Positions 18,544-28,126 of a DNA stretch of 64,000 bases are shown here, in pieces (position 1 is the stretch's first letter; each line of letters begins with the position of its first letter). The notes under the pieces were generated by a model, which did not search any database, was not told the origin of the DNA, and worked only from the letters and a program-made list of their open reading frames with translations. Source of the DNA: Bacteroidota bacterium (GTDB lineage: Bacteria > Bacteroidota > Bacteroidia > Bacteroidales > UBA5342); the NCBI GenBank assembly GCA_003249935.1, contig QKHT01000212.1, positions 124,001 to 188,000 of the forward strand, given 5' to 3'. The translations under genes and the position numbers were made by a program.

Positions 18544-19224
18544 ATGAGTATTACGTTAGCATCGTATTTAGAAGAGTTTATTACCGAAAACAGGAGGACC
18601 CTCCTGAAACGGGTTCTGAATAATCGAACACGCCACATTGCATTGGTTTTGGAGGACATTCATCATTCTCAAAATGCCAGTGCCATATTACGCACGGCCG
18701 AATGTTTTGGCATTCAGGATGTTCATATCATTGAAAAGCAGAACAAATTTGAAGTGAATCCAATGGTTGTTAAAGGTGCAACCAAATGGCTCACCATAAA
18801 AAAATATAAGCGAAGCGAAACAATTACTGTCGAAGCGGTAAAATCACTTAAACAAAACGGATATCGTATAGTAGCTACCAGTCCGCATACAAACAGTTGT
18901 AGTTTAACTGATTATAAAATATCATCAGAAAAAATTGCATTGGTTTTAGGTGCCGAAAAACGGGGTGTTTCCCAAGAGATGATGGACATGGCCGACGATT
19001 TTATTACGATTCCAATGTATGGTTTTACCGAGAGTTATAATGTATCGGTTTCTGCCGCCATGTGCCTCCAAAATTTAGTGGGAAAACTTCGCGAAAGTGA
19101 TGTCTCCTGGTCATTACAAGAGAGTGAGCGCGAAGCATTGTATCTGGAATGGTTGAGAAAAAGTGTGCGATCGGTATCGGATATCGAAAAAGCATACGAT
19201 ATGCGATATGGTGCGATCCAATAA
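18544..19224 (+). CDS. trmH: SpoU-family RNA 2'-O-methyltransferase, TrmH-like
   Basis: Probably makes Gm18 in tRNA. 226 residues, the length of TrmH and without the extra N-terminal domain of RlmB. The three SPOUT motifs are visible: NASAILRTAECFGI with the conserved N and R, ALVLGAEKRGVS, and IPMYGFTESYNVSVSAAM. The ATG at 18544 is preferred to the TTG two codons upstream, which lies in the HU terminator. tRNA is preferred over rRNA as substrate from length and the opening motif only. Confidence 0.87.
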   Translation: MSITLASYLEEFITENRRTLLKRVLNNRTRHIALVLEDIHHSQNASAILRTAECFGIQDVHIIEKQNKFEVNPMVVKGATKWLTIKKYKRSETITVEAVKSLKQNGYRIVATSPHTNSCSLTDYKISSEKIALVLGAEKRGVSQEMMDMADDFITIPMYGFTESYNVSVSAAMCLQNLVGKLRESDVSWSLQESEREALYLEWLRKSVRSVSDIEKAYDMRYGAIQ

Positions 19225-19248
19225 CATTGAATTATGGTGTGAAAATAT

Positions 19249-19256
19249 TAATTTTG
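19249..19256 (+). promoter_or_regulatory. -7 box (TAATTTTG) of argS
   Basis: Exact TAnnTTTG followed by C, 28 bases before the argS ATG. Confidence 0.6.
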
Positions 19257-19284
19257 CAGCCCACAATATAGAAATTTATATATA

Positions 19285-21084
19285 ATGAACAATATAGAGC
19301 AAATTTTGAGTCATGCGGTAATTGAAGCGGTGAATGAACTTTACGGAGCTAAAGTAGATCTGTCGCAGGTTCAATTGCAAATTACACGCAAAGAGTTTGA
19401 AGGAGATTATACTTTGGTCGTATTTCCGTTAGTGAAAGTATCAAAAAAATCGCCCGAAATAACTGCCACCGAAATTGGCGACTATTTGTGCAATATTCAA
19501 CGTGTGGCCGAAAAATACAATATTGTCAAGGGCTTTCTTAATTTAAGTCTGAATAGCACGACATGGGTCGGGAAACTCAATGAAATTGCAGCCGAACAAG
19601 AGGAATATGGTTTTGTTACAGCGACACCTGAATCGCCATTGGTGATGGTGGAATATTCGTCGCCAAATACCAATAAACCGCTGCATCTCGGACACATTCG
19701 CAATAACCTTTTGGGTTATGCATTGGGTGAAATAATAAAAGCGAATGGCAATCATGTGGTGAAAACCAATATTGTAAACGATCGCGGGATTCATATCTGT
19801 AAATCGATGTTGGCCTGGCAGAAATGGGGCAATGGCGAAACACCCGAAGCAACCGGAAAAAAGGGCGACCATTTGGTTGGCGAATACTATGTAAAATTCG
19901 ACAAGGCTTATAAAGCCGAAATAGCCGAAAAAGTAGCCGCAGGCATCGAAAAGGAACGTGCCGAAGCCAATTCGGAATTGATGGCCGAAGCACGTGAAAT
20001 GTTGTTGAAGTGGGAAGCCGGCGACGAGACTGTTGTATCGCTCTGGAAAATGATGAATAGCTGGGTTTATGCCGGTTTCGACGTGACCTACAAAACCATG
20101 GGCGTAGATTTCGACAAAATATATTACGAATCGGAAACCTACGCTATTGGGCGCGATGTGGTATTGGAAGGTGTAGAGAAAGGCGTGTTGAACCGCCGGG
20201 AAGATGGTTCGGTTTGGGCCGACCTTACAGCCGATGGGCTCGATGAAAAGCTGTTACTTCGTCGCGATGGTACATCGGTATATATGACTCAGGACATTGG
20301 CACGGCAAAAATGCGGTTCAACGATTATGCCATTGATAAAATGATTTATGTGGTTGGTAATGAACAGAATTACCATTTTCAGGTGCTTTCGCTTGTGTTG
20401 GACAAATTGGGGTTCAGTTGGGGTAAAGATCTGGTCCACTTTTCGTATGGCATGGTGGAATTACCCGAAGGTAAAATGAAATCGCGAGAAGGCACTGTGG
20501 TGGATGCCGACGATTTAATTGCCGATATGGTAAAAACAGCACGCGAGGTGTCGGAAGAACTCGGAAAACTGGATGGTTACTCGAAAGAGGAGGCCGAAAG
20601 GATATACCGGATTGTGGCACTTGGAGCCTTGAAATATTTTATACTTAAGGTTGATCCTAAAAAAACAATGACGTTCAATCCGCGCGAATCGATAGATTTT
20701 AACGGAAATACCGGTCCGTTTATTCAGTATACCTATGCACGGATTAACTCAGTGATGCGAAAGGCAGCGGAAAATGGGTACGAAATACCTGCTGCCATTG
20801 CGTCGAACCTGCAAATGAATGGAAAAGAGTTGGCGTTAATCAAAAATTTGTCGCGTTTCCCGGCTATTGTAGCCGAAGCCGGCAAGGCATACAGTCCGGC
20901 TGTAGTTGCGAATTACACTTACGAGCTGGTTAAAGAGTACAACCAGTTTTACCATGAATACTCGATTCTGAATGAGACCGATGCTGTAAAACGTGCGGCA
21001 CGGTTGCTATTGAGTAAAACCACCGCTATTGTATTACGCAAAGGATTTAGTCTTTTAGGCATCGAAATGCCCGAAAGAATGTAG
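19285..21084 (+). CDS. argS: Arginyl-tRNA synthetase
   Basis: Class I synthetase, 599 residues. N-terminal additional domain (1-110), catalytic Rossmann fold with the HIGH equivalent HLGH in NKPLHLGHIRNN, KMSKS equivalent GKMKSREGT, and a C-terminal DALR anticodon-binding domain (VANYTYELVKEYNQFYHEYS). GC content and codon choice rise here compared with the pheT region: the 19-25 kb stretch uses more G/C third positions. Confidence 0.97.
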   Translation: MNNIEQILSHAVIEAVNELYGAKVDLSQVQLQITRKEFEGDYTLVVFPLVKVSKKSPEITATEIGDYLCNIQRVAEKYNIVKGFLNLSLNSTTWVGKLNEIAAEQEEYGFVTATPESPLVMVEYSSPNTNKPLHLGHIRNNLLGYALGEIIKANGNHVVKTNIVNDRGIHICKSMLAWQKWGNGETPEATGKKGDHLVGEYYVKFDKAYKAEIAEKVAAGIEKERAEANSELMAEAREMLLKWEAGDETVVSLWKMMNSWVYAGFDVTYKTMGVDFDKIYYESETYAIGRDVVLEGVEKGVLNRREDGSVWADLTADGLDEKLLLRRDGTSVYMTQDIGTAKMRFNDYAIDKMIYVVGNEQNYHFQVLSLVLDKLGFSWGKDLVHFSYGMVELPEGKMKSREGTVVDADDLIADMVKTAREVSEELGKLDGYSKEEAERIYRIVALGALKYFILKVDPKKTMTFNPRESIDFNGNTGPFIQYTYARINSVMRKAAENGYEIPAAIASNLQMNGKELALIKNLSRFPAIVAEAGKAYSPAVVANYTYELVKEYNQFYHEYSILNETDAVKRAARLLLSKTTAIVLRKGFSLLGIEMPERM

Positions 21085-21101
21085 TCTAAATTGTAGAATG
21101 A

Positions 21102-21989
21102 CTAATCTGCTGCAATACGTTCCATTAACGAACTAAAGTCGTGAATATCGACCGAAACCCCGCTCAATGCGGGGTTTTGTTTTAGCAGTTGCAGAAAGTT
21201 TTTGAAACCCGCCAAAGAGCCATACACAAAGTTTTCGCCATTAACAGCCACTGCCACACGTATTTTGTCAGGGCATTGTGCTATTTCGTATTGAGCCGCA
21301 GAGACAACCGATTCGGGTTGTTTTTTACCATAAATCATTAGCATTATACTACTACAGTTGTTTCCTAACTGCTCGTACCAGTATTGTTTGTAGTTATCAG
21401 ATAACCAATTTATAAATGTATCGTTATCTACATTTGGGTGCAACGTTATGCTGAGTGGTAAATCGGGGGTTTCGGTGTTTCGTATATTTTGGTTGAACCA
21501 GATAATTTCGTTGAGTAGCCGGTTGTAACAAATGGTACGTTGTGCCGAATCTGATGCGTATTCTGCATCGCCCACCTGTGGTTCCCAATCGAGTACAATG
21601 CCGACAAAACGTTGAGATTCAGTACTTGCTGCATTGAACGTAGCGAGTTGTATGGTTTCGCGCACAACTTTATCGTGGTTCAGGTAATCGCCGGTGGCTA
21701 CGTAGAGCGGTTCAATACCAGCTTGCATTAATTTAACGTTAAAATTGCGAATTGCAGTTGAGAGAGAACTTTCAAACAAATCGGCCCTGAGGAATACTTG
21801 CGTAATTCCCCACTCTTTCAGTACTGTAATGCACGAATCCTGTTTTGTCGCACTACGCAAAATGGCATTATACCCCCACTCGCGTGTTTTGTGTTGCCAC
21901 ATCCATATGCCGTGCGATGCAGTATGCGCCTGTTGTGCCATTGAAAACATGGTTAAAATAATGACTAAGATTGTTGTGTACTTTTTCAT
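21102..21989 (-). CDS. Secreted protein of unknown function
   Basis: 295 residues from MKKYTTILVIILTMFSMAQQ, a clear signal peptide; 32 codons upstream are also open but look unlike coding sequence. The mature part has the rhythm of a TIM barrel: alternating strands such as VFLRADLF, EPLYVATGDYL, and RFVGIVLDWEPQVGD with an acidic DWEP at a strand end, then LPLSITLHPNVD, SIMLMIYGK, RVAVAVNGE and GVSVDIHDF. This resembles glycosidase-like or polysaccharide-associated barrels, but I cannot name a family or a catalytic pair. It is convergent with argS, with no terminator between them (17 bases). Confidence 0.7.
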   Translation of the reverse strand: MKKYTTILVIILTMFSMAQQAHTASHGIWMWQHKTREWGYNAILRSATKQDSCITVLKEWGITQVFLRADLFESSLSTAIRNFNVKLMQAGIEPLYVATGDYLNHDKVVRETIQLATFNAASTESQRFVGIVLDWEPQVGDAEYASDSAQRTICYNRLLNEIIWFNQNIRNTETPDLPLSITLHPNVDNDTFINWLSDNYKQYWYEQLGNNCSSIMLMIYGKKQPESVVSAAQYEIAQCPDKIRVAVAVNGENFVYGSLAGFKNFLQLLKQNPALSGVSVDIHDFSSLMERIAAD

Positions 21990-22178
21990 CCGAACATGCA
22001 TTAATCTATTGGTTCTGCGGAATGCTCCAGTCTTTGGCATTGGGTTCAGCCCCAAACGGTAAAACTGATTGTTTTCGCTTAACAAATGTGCTACAATTAT
22101 ACGAAATGGACAACAAAAAACACACCGAACTTAAACAAAACAGGTTCAATAACCATTGTTACAATAAAAAACAGAATT

Positions 22179-22751
22179 ATGTCACTTACATTTTCGCGCA
22201 TGTTTGCATTGGGGCAACAAGCTCCCGACTTTCAACTTCCCGACGTGGTTTCGGGCAAGCAATATACATTTAACGACCTAAAAGGCGACAAGGCAACCGT
22301 GGTGATGTTTATCTGCAACCATTGTCCCTATGTGAAGCATATTAACGAAGCCATGGTTCAATTAGCCAACGACTATCTACCCCAAGGTGTGGCTTTTGTG
22401 GCTATTAGTGCCAACGATGCGGAGGCTTTTCCGGCCGATGGTCCCGAAATGATGAAGCAGAATGCGGTTGATTTGGGTTTTCCGTTTCCGTATTTGTACG
22501 ACGAGAGTCAGTTGGTGGCCAAGGCGTATCAGGCAGCCTGCACGCCCGATTTTTATGTTTTTGATGGAACCGGAGGCTGCGTGTATCGCGGACAGTTTGA
22601 TGATTCGCGTCCAAAAACCGACATCCCTGTAACCGGGAACGACATTCGTGCAGCTATTGATGGGGTTCTTGCAAACCAACCAGTATCCACCACTCAGAAG
22701 CCGGCTTCGGGATGTAACATTAAATGGAAACCCGGCATTTCGCCCTTTTAG
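22179..22751 (+). CDS. Thioredoxin-fold redoxin (AhpC/TSA-like)
   Basis: A 190-residue cytosolic thioredoxin-fold protein starting MSLTFSRMFALGQQAPDFQL. GQQAPDFQLPDV is the peroxiredoxin/redoxin opening, and VVMFICNHCPYVKHIN holds a CxxC (Cys-Asn-His-Cys) at the helix start. FYVFDGTGGCVYRGQFDDSRP follows and belongs to the PRX-like-1 group. Exact substrate unknown: peroxide or thiol reduction. In-frame sequence upstream of 22179 overlaps the control region of the divergent secreted gene and was left out. Confidence 0.85.
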   Translation: MSLTFSRMFALGQQAPDFQLPDVVSGKQYTFNDLKGDKATVVMFICNHCPYVKHINEAMVQLANDYLPQGVAFVAISANDAEAFPADGPEMMKQNAVDLGFPFPYLYDESQLVAKAYQAACTPDFYVFDGTGGCVYRGQFDDSRPKTDIPVTGNDIRAAIDGVLANQPVSTTQKPASGCNIKWKPGISPF

Positions 22752-22757
22752 TCGCTG

Positions 22758-23915
22758 TTACATGCGGTTGCGCAGTCCAAGATTCGATGCTTTGTGTACC
22801 GCAGTGTTTCCGTATCGTTTGCGGATGGTATCCATGGCTTTATAAAGGTTTATCTGTTCGGGGGTATCGTCGAACAGGTTGAGTTGTTGTGTGCCCGATA
22901 CCAAGTGCGAAAAACGCACCCCAAGCAAACGAATAAGCATGCGGCGGTTATAGAGCCGTTGAAACAGGCTTTTGGCCACCGAAGTAAGTTGATGGTCGAG
23001 CGAGGTATAGGGCACGCGGCATTGCAGCGTGTGTGTATCGAAGTTGGCGTATTTAATTTTTACCACTACACACGAAGTAAGTTTTTGTTTGGCTCGCAAT
23101 TCGAAACAAAGTTTTTCGACAATGGCCGAAATAAGGTCGTTAAGCATGGTAACGTCGGTGGTGTCGGTATTGAAAGTGGTTTCGCTGCCGATAGATTTTT
23201 GAACAGAATAGTTTTCGACCGGTGTAAAATCGATGCCGTTGGCTTTTTCCCATATTGTACGCCCGTTTTTACCGAGAACCTGTTCCATCATTTCGGGCGG
23301 CACAGAGCGTAGTGTGGCAATATCGGCCACACCCATCGAGCGCAGCAACATACAGGTTTTAGGTCCAAGCATGGGTATCTTTTTTATGGGCAACGGATCC
23401 ATAAATGGTTGAACCAAGGCGCGGGGTACTTCGCGTTCGCCAGCGGGTTTCGCTTCGCCGGTCGCTATTTTCGAAACGGTTTTATTTACCGACAATCCCA
23501 ATGAAATGGGCAACCCGCTTTCGTTTGTAATGCGCATACGCAGCTCGTGAGCCCACTTTTTACAACCAAAAAAACGGTCCATACCGGTAAGGTCGAGATA
23601 GTGCTCATCGATAGATGCCTTTTCGTATACTGGTGCATGTGAGGCAATAATATCGGTAACCATATCGGAATAGTAAATATACGAATCCATATCGCCACGA
23701 ATAATTTGGGCATCGGCACACATCAATCGGGCCATACGCATAGGCATACCCGAACGTACGCCGAAATAGCGTGCCTCGTAGCTACATCCGGCCACCACTC
23801 CACGGTCCGATATGCCACCTATAATTACCGGAATACCAAATAGTTTACTGTTTTTCAGTCGCTCTACCGACACAAAAAACGTATCGAGGTCGATGTGCAT
23901 AACGGTGCGTTCCAT
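22758..23915 (-). CDS. dinB: DNA polymerase IV (Y family)
   Basis: Translesion polymerase of 385 residues. Palm acidic residues: D in MHIDLDTFFVSVE (the following F is a steric-gate position) and DE in KASIDEHYLDLTG. A helix-hairpin-helix follows (LGPKTCMLLRSMGVADIATLRSV), then the little-finger domain. The C-terminus (EQINLYKAMDTIRKRYG) is a familiar DinB tail. The beta-clamp motif QLNLF, a good match to QxxLF, lies in SGTQQLNLFDD. Only six bases separate its stop from that of the convergent redoxin. No LexA-type box was recognised upstream. Confidence 0.95.
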   Translation of the reverse strand: MERTVMHIDLDTFFVSVERLKNSKLFGIPVIIGGISDRGVVAGCSYEARYFGVRSGMPMRMARLMCADAQIIRGDMDSYIYYSDMVTDIIASHAPVYEKASIDEHYLDLTGMDRFFGCKKWAHELRMRITNESGLPISLGLSVNKTVSKIATGEAKPAGEREVPRALVQPFMDPLPIKKIPMLGPKTCMLLRSMGVADIATLRSVPPEMMEQVLGKNGRTIWEKANGIDFTPVENYSVQKSIGSETTFNTDTTDVTMLNDLISAIVEKLCFELRAKQKLTSCVVVKIKYANFDTHTLQCRVPYTSLDHQLTSVAKSLFQRLYNRRMLIRLLGVRFSHLVSGTQQLNLFDDTPEQINLYKAMDTIRKRYGNTAVHKASNLGLRNRM

Positions 23916-24066
23916 TGCTTATTGGTTATATATTAATCATTATTATGGATTATAATATAATCAAATTATGTCGGTTCAGCAACAAAATAACACGCGGTTC
24001 ATTCACAAATAATACTAAAACGCACGGTGTAAGGGCGAAACAAATTGCAAAGTGCGCAATATTTTA

Positions 24067-24074
24067 TACTTTTG
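24067..24074 (+). promoter_or_regulatory. -7 box (TACTTTTG) of purB
   Basis: Exact TAnnTTTG followed by C, 26 bases before the chosen ATG and inside the longer frame that opens at 23915, which supports the shorter start. Confidence 0.6.
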
Positions 24075-24100
24075 CGTTTTACAAAATATTTACGAAAACT

Positions 24101-25444
24101 ATGTCCGTATCTTCATTAATGGCTATTTCGCCCATCGACGGCCGTTACAACGACAAAACAGCTCTGTTATCGGGTTATTTCAGTGAATTTGCATTAATAC
24201 AATACCGTGTATTGGTAGAAATAGAGTATTTTATTGCATTATGTCGTATACCCTTACCTCAATTAGTTGGCATTGACGAAGCGGCATTTACGCAATTACG
24301 CGAAATATACACCGCTTTTACACCCGAAGATGCTCAACGGGTAAAAGAGATAGAAAAAACCACCAATCACGACGTGAAAGCGGTGGAATACTTTATAAAG
24401 GAGGCTTTTGACCGTTTGGGATTGAGCCGGTATAAGGAGTTTATCCATTTCGGACTTACTTCGCAGGACATTAACAATACTTCGGTGCCGTTGTCGTTTA
24501 AGGAAGCTGTAAACGAAGTGCTTTTGCCCGAAATCGACAAAGCTATTGCCACACTCAACGGTTATGCCACCGAGTGGGCCAATATCGCACTTTTGGCCCG
24601 CACGCATGGTCAACCAGCTTCGCCAACCCGTTTGGGAAAAGAGATTATGGTATTTGTGAACCGCTTAAAGGTGCAACGTGCACAGTTGGTCGCATTAAAA
24701 TATCCGGCCAAGTTTGGCGGGGCTACGGGCAATTTTAATGCCCATGCAGTGGCCTATCCGGCTATCGACTGGAAATCTTTTGGTAACAGATTTGTAAACG
24801 AGGTATTGGGGCTGGACCGCGAGCAGGTAACCACACAAATATCCAACTACGATAATCTGTCGGCCATTTTCGACAATCTGAAACGGATTAACGTGATATT
24901 GCTCGATCTTTGCCGCGATATGTGGACTTATATTTCGATGGAATACTTTAAGCAACGCATCAAAGCGGGCGAAATTGGTTCATCCGCTATGCCACATAAG
25001 GTAAACCCAATCGATTTTGAGAATGCCGAAGGTAACCTTGGTGTTGCCAACGTACTTTACGAACACTTGAGCGCAAAGTTGCCGGTATCGCGTTTACAGC
25101 GCGACCTTACCGACTCTACCGTATTGCGTAATGTGGGTGTACCGGTGGCTCATTCGCTTATTGCGTTACAAAGCCTGCAAAAAGGTTTGGGTAAATTATT
25201 GCTGAACCGCCCGGCTATTGATGCCGATCTTGAAGCGAACTGGAGCGTGGTGGCCGAAGGGATTCAAACCATTCTTCGTCGTGAGGCCTACCCCAACCCA
25301 TACGAAGCACTAAAGGCACTTACACGCACCAACGAAGCCGTTACCGGCGAATCGATCCGTGCGTTTATCGAAACACTCGATGTTTCGGAGTTGGTAAAAG
25401 CGGAACTTCGCCAAATTACGCCGTTTAATTACACAGGCATCTGA
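24101..25444 (+). CDS. purB: Adenylosuccinate lyase
   Basis: Acts twice in purine synthesis (SAICAR to AICAR, adenylosuccinate to AMP). 447 residues from MSVSSLMAISPIDGRYNDK. The fumarase-superfamily signature GSSAMPHKVNPIDFENAEG is intact, with the mobile-loop serine. HFGLTSQDINNT and ARTHGQPASPTRLGKE supply the active-site histidines. The length and opening sequence put it with the E. coli-like PurB group. Terminated by the hairpin at 25467. Confidence 0.96.
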   Translation: MSVSSLMAISPIDGRYNDKTALLSGYFSEFALIQYRVLVEIEYFIALCRIPLPQLVGIDEAAFTQLREIYTAFTPEDAQRVKEIEKTTNHDVKAVEYFIKEAFDRLGLSRYKEFIHFGLTSQDINNTSVPLSFKEAVNEVLLPEIDKAIATLNGYATEWANIALLARTHGQPASPTRLGKEIMVFVNRLKVQRAQLVALKYPAKFGGATGNFNAHAVAYPAIDWKSFGNRFVNEVLGLDREQVTTQISNYDNLSAIFDNLKRINVILLDLCRDMWTYISMEYFKQRIKAGEIGSSAMPHKVNPIDFENAEGNLGVANVLYEHLSAKLPVSRLQRDLTDSTVLRNVGVPVAHSLIALQSLQKGLGKLLLNRPAIDADLEANWSVVAEGIQTILRREAYPNPYEALKALTRTNEAVTGESIRAFIETLDVSELVKAELRQITPFNYTGI

Positions 25445-25466
25445 AAAATTTATTAAAAATATTGTT

Positions 25467-25514
25467 CCCCCTCATAGTCAAGCATTATTGCATTGGTATG
25501 AGGGGGTTTTATTT
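25467..25514 (+). terminator. Intrinsic terminator of purB
   Basis: Ten-pair perfect stem CCCCCTCATA/TATGAGGGGG around a 20-base loop that can itself form GCA/TGC pairs, followed by TTTTATTT. It ends 15 bases before the ABC transporter start. Confidence 0.88.
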
Positions 25515-25529
25515 CAAAAACAGCATCGA

Positions 25530-27371
25530 ATGAAAGACGTTATTACTATCCTGCGACGATTTGTACCTAAGTATAAGCGGTTTATGGCAATGCATGTGAT
25601 ATTTATTACACTGTCGAATGTACTGGGTCTCTTTTCGTTTGCCATGCTTATGCCGGTATTGGGTATTCTGTTTCAAACCCAAAAGGCTGTAACTACACTC
25701 TATACATTCGATATGGTTCAAAACCATACCATTAATATTAAGGCGTTTGTCGAAAATCAGATGAACTACTATACCACACACATTATTAACACTTATGGTG
25801 CAGATAATGCTTTGCTGGTTATCGGTTTATTTCTCATTATAATGACCATGCTAAAGGTTGGATTTGCCTATTTGGCGGCCTATTCATTAGTTCCTTTACG
25901 TACAGGTGTTTCGCGCGATTTACGTAATATGGTGTTCCGCAAAATTACAATACTGCCATTGGGGTTTTTTACTACCGAACGTAAGGGGGATGTAATGAGC
26001 CGTATGACCAACGATGTCCAGGAAATTGAAAACTCGGTAATTTCGTCGCTCGATGTATTGTTTAAAGATCCCATTACCATTTTCGTAAATCTTGTAGCCA
26101 TGTTTATTATGAGCTGGCAGCTTACGTTGTTTGTACTCACTATTTTACCCATAAGTGGTTTTATAATTGGGCGAATTGGCCGGTCGCTGAAGAAACCATC
26201 CACAAGTGCACAAATACAGTTAGGTGTTTTGTTAAGCCAAATAGAGGAAACACTAACCGGTTTACGCATTGTTAAAGCGTTTAATGCTGAGGCAAAAGTC
26301 GTTAATCGGTTTGGTAAAGCGAACGAGCTTCATCGCAAATTTAACCACCGTATTATGCGGAAACGCTTATTGGCTCATCCCATGAGCGAATTAATGGGTA
26401 CATTGGTGATTGTAATAGTGCTTTGGTATGGTGGGAAACTGATTATAAAGGGCGAAGGATTTCTTACCGGCGAAGCTTTTATATACTACATCGTTTTGTT
26501 TTACAGTATTATTAATCCGGCAAAATCATTCACCACGGGTTTGTATTCAGTTCAGAAAGGGATGGCATCTATCGATAGGGTCGACGGTTTGCTGAATACC
26601 GAAAATCCGATTGTGGAGTCGCCCGATGCCATTCCGGTAAAACAGTTTGCCGAAAAGATAGAGGTTCGGGATCTTTGGTTCAGATATAAAGATGTAGATG
26701 TACTTAAAAACGTAAGTTTAGATATAGAAAAGGGCACAACTGTGGCATTAGTCGGTCAGTCGGGCTCAGGAAAATCGACACTGGTTGATTTAATTCCACG
26801 TTTTTACGACATTATAAAGGGTTCAATAAAAATTGATGGGATTGAAATTAAGGATATTAAAATTGCCGATTTACGCCATTTAATGGGTAATGTTAATCAG
26901 GAACCATTGCTGTTTAACGATAGTTTTTACAATAACATTACTTTCGGTGTTGAACATGCGAGTATGGACGAGGTAATATCGGCAGCAAAAGTAGCCAATG
27001 CACACGACTTTATTGTGGCTACGGCCGAAGGATACGACACCATGATTGGTGATCGGGGTTCACGGTTATCGGGCGGTCAGCGTCAGCGTATCAGTATTGC
27101 CCGTGCCATTTTGGCTAATCCACCGATTCTTATTCTCGACGAAGCCACTTCGGCTCTCGATACCGAATCGGAAAAATTAGTGCAGGATGCGATAGAAAAA
27201 CTGATGAAAAACCGAACCACCATCGTCATTGCTCACCGTTTATCGACGGTTCGCAATGCCGATATGATTTGCGTATTGCACGAAGGTGAAATTGTGGAGC
27301 GTGGCCATCACGATGAGCTTTTAGCTCTTGGTGGCGTGTATCATAAATTGCATTCGTTGCAGACGAAGTAG
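25530..27371 (+). CDS. ABC exporter, MsbA-like (fused permease and ATPase)
   Basis: Homodimeric half-transporter of 613 residues in the inner membrane. The transmembrane domain covers about residues 1-340 (six helices; first helix near VIFITLSNVLGLFSFAML). The ATPase domain shows Walker A GQSGSGKST, Q-loop NVNQEPLLFND, signature LSGGQRQR, Walker B ILILDEATSALD and H-loop IAHRLST. This organisation fits MsbA-type lipid A/lipid flippases and also drug exporters. The start at MKDVITILRRF avoids the terminator hairpin. The last 141 bases are repeated 1.36 kb downstream. Confidence 0.92.
   Translation: MKDVITILRRFVPKYKRFMAMHVIFITLSNVLGLFSFAMLMPVLGILFQTQKAVTTLYTFDMVQNHTINIKAFVENQMNYYTTHIINTYGADNALLVIGLFLIIMTMLKVGFAYLAAYSLVPLRTGVSRDLRNMVFRKITILPLGFFTTERKGDVMSRMTNDVQEIENSVISSLDVLFKDPITIFVNLVAMFIMSWQLTLFVLTILPISGFIIGRIGRSLKKPSTSAQIQLGVLLSQIEETLTGLRIVKAFNAEAKVVNRFGKANELHRKFNHRIMRKRLLAHPMSELMGTLVIVIVLWYGGKLIIKGEGFLTGEAFIYYIVLFYSIINPAKSFTTGLYSVQKGMASIDRVDGLLNTENPIVESPDAIPVKQFAEKIEVRDLWFRYKDVDVLKNVSLDIEKGTTVALVGQSGSGKSTLVDLIPRFYDIIKGSIKIDGIEIKDIKIADLRHLMGNVNQEPLLFNDSFYNNITFGVEHASMDEVISAAKVANAHDFIVATAEGYDTMIGDRGSRLSGGQRQRISIARAILANPPILILDEATSALDTESEKLVQDAIEKLMKNRTTIVIAHRLSTVRNADMICVLHEGEIVERGHHDELLALGGVYHKLHSLQTK
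27231..27371 (+). repeat. Direct repeat, copy 1 (3' end of ABC exporter gene)
   Basis: This 141-bp stretch is matched without gaps by 28734-28874 at 135 of 141 positions. Three of the six differences are synonymous (Ala, Arg and Leu codons of AHRLS) and three change residues (E to D, G to S, S to P). Similarity stops exactly at the stop codon. Confidence 0.93.
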
Positions 27372-27898
27372 CTTGAAAGAGCAAAGACAAAAGACTGACC
27401 GTGACCGCGTAATCTCAATACTTTGTACTTGATACTTTGTACTTTGCACCATCTTCTCAACAGATTTGTGCCGGTGCTCCTCAAACGGTATCGTCGATCC
27501 ATTTACTATCCTCGCAAAATGGCAGCAGTCTGTTTTGCGCCATCGGGCGAAATGCCGATGGATGACCTGCCTGCCGGAAGGGCAAGCATATTAAATTCAA
27601 CAGAATATACAATGTTTATACTACTACAATTCTACTGATCGGGATAAAATACACCTATCATGTTCGATGCGAAACTCCTATTTCTATAGCAAAAAATCAT
27701 AGGCAATCGGTTGTTTAGTAACCGATGATAATTTTACCAGCAATAAAAAACCGCTGCTAATAGGAAAATATGACGCAAAAAAAATTTGCAAAGCAATTTG
27801 GTTTTGGGGAAAAGTACTGTGTATGTGGTTATATTTGGCAGTAAACGCCTATCTGAGAAATGCTCTTTAGAAAAATAGCAGTTTTAAAATTAGAATTG
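27372..27898. other. Gene-free stretch after the ABC exporter
   Basis: About 530 bases with no credible gene. It opens with short TACTTTG-type reiterations (near 27418-27448, TACTTTGTACTT-like), common intergenic filler in this phylum. It contains a seven-pair hairpin ATCGGTT/AACCGAT (near 27706-27728). A 12-base string TCGGGCGAAATG (near 27543) recurs near 28592. The rest is unremarkable AT-rich DNA. Confidence 0.5.
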
Positions 27899-27906
27899 TA
27901 TCTTTG
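27899..27906 (+). promoter_or_regulatory. -7 box (TATCTTTG) of the antitoxin-toxin pair
   Basis: Exact TAnnTTTG, 16 bases ahead of the antitoxin ATG. Confidence 0.55.
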
Positions 27907-27922
27907 TAGTGAAGATGTCATT

Positions 27923-28126
27923 ATGGAACAGATTCAATTATATTCAAAGCTAAATTACTTACCGACTGATTTAAAATCAGAAGTAAATGATTTCATTGAT
28001 TTCTTGTTAAGTAAAAGGAAAATGGCGATTAAGAAAAAGACACCAAAATTTGGCTGTGCAAAAGGACAGATTTATTTGTCTCCTGATTTTGATGAATCGT
28101 TAGATGATTTTAAAGATTATATGTAA
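27923..28126 (+). CDS. VapB-like antitoxin (DUF2281 type)
   Basis: A 67-residue small protein, MEQIQLYSKLNYLPTDLKSE, with a helical segment EVNDFIDFLLSKRK and then a basic stretch KKKTPKFGCAKGQIYLSPDFD. It ends in an acidic DESLDDFKDYM tail. This is the layout of the DUF2281 antitoxins found with PIN-domain toxins: a short dimer/DNA-binding part and a C-terminal toxin-wrapping tail. Its TAA shares one base with the ATG of the PIN gene (TAATG). The antitoxin frame is intact although the toxin is not. Confidence 0.82.
   Translation: MEQIQLYSKLNYLPTDLKSEVNDFIDFLLSKRKMAIKKKTPKFGCAKGQIYLSPDFDESLDDFKDYM

Noticed and set aside
22794-23312. 172-codon plus-strand frame opposite dinB
   Set aside because: dinB has all Y-family motifs on the other strand; the plus frame is its shadow.
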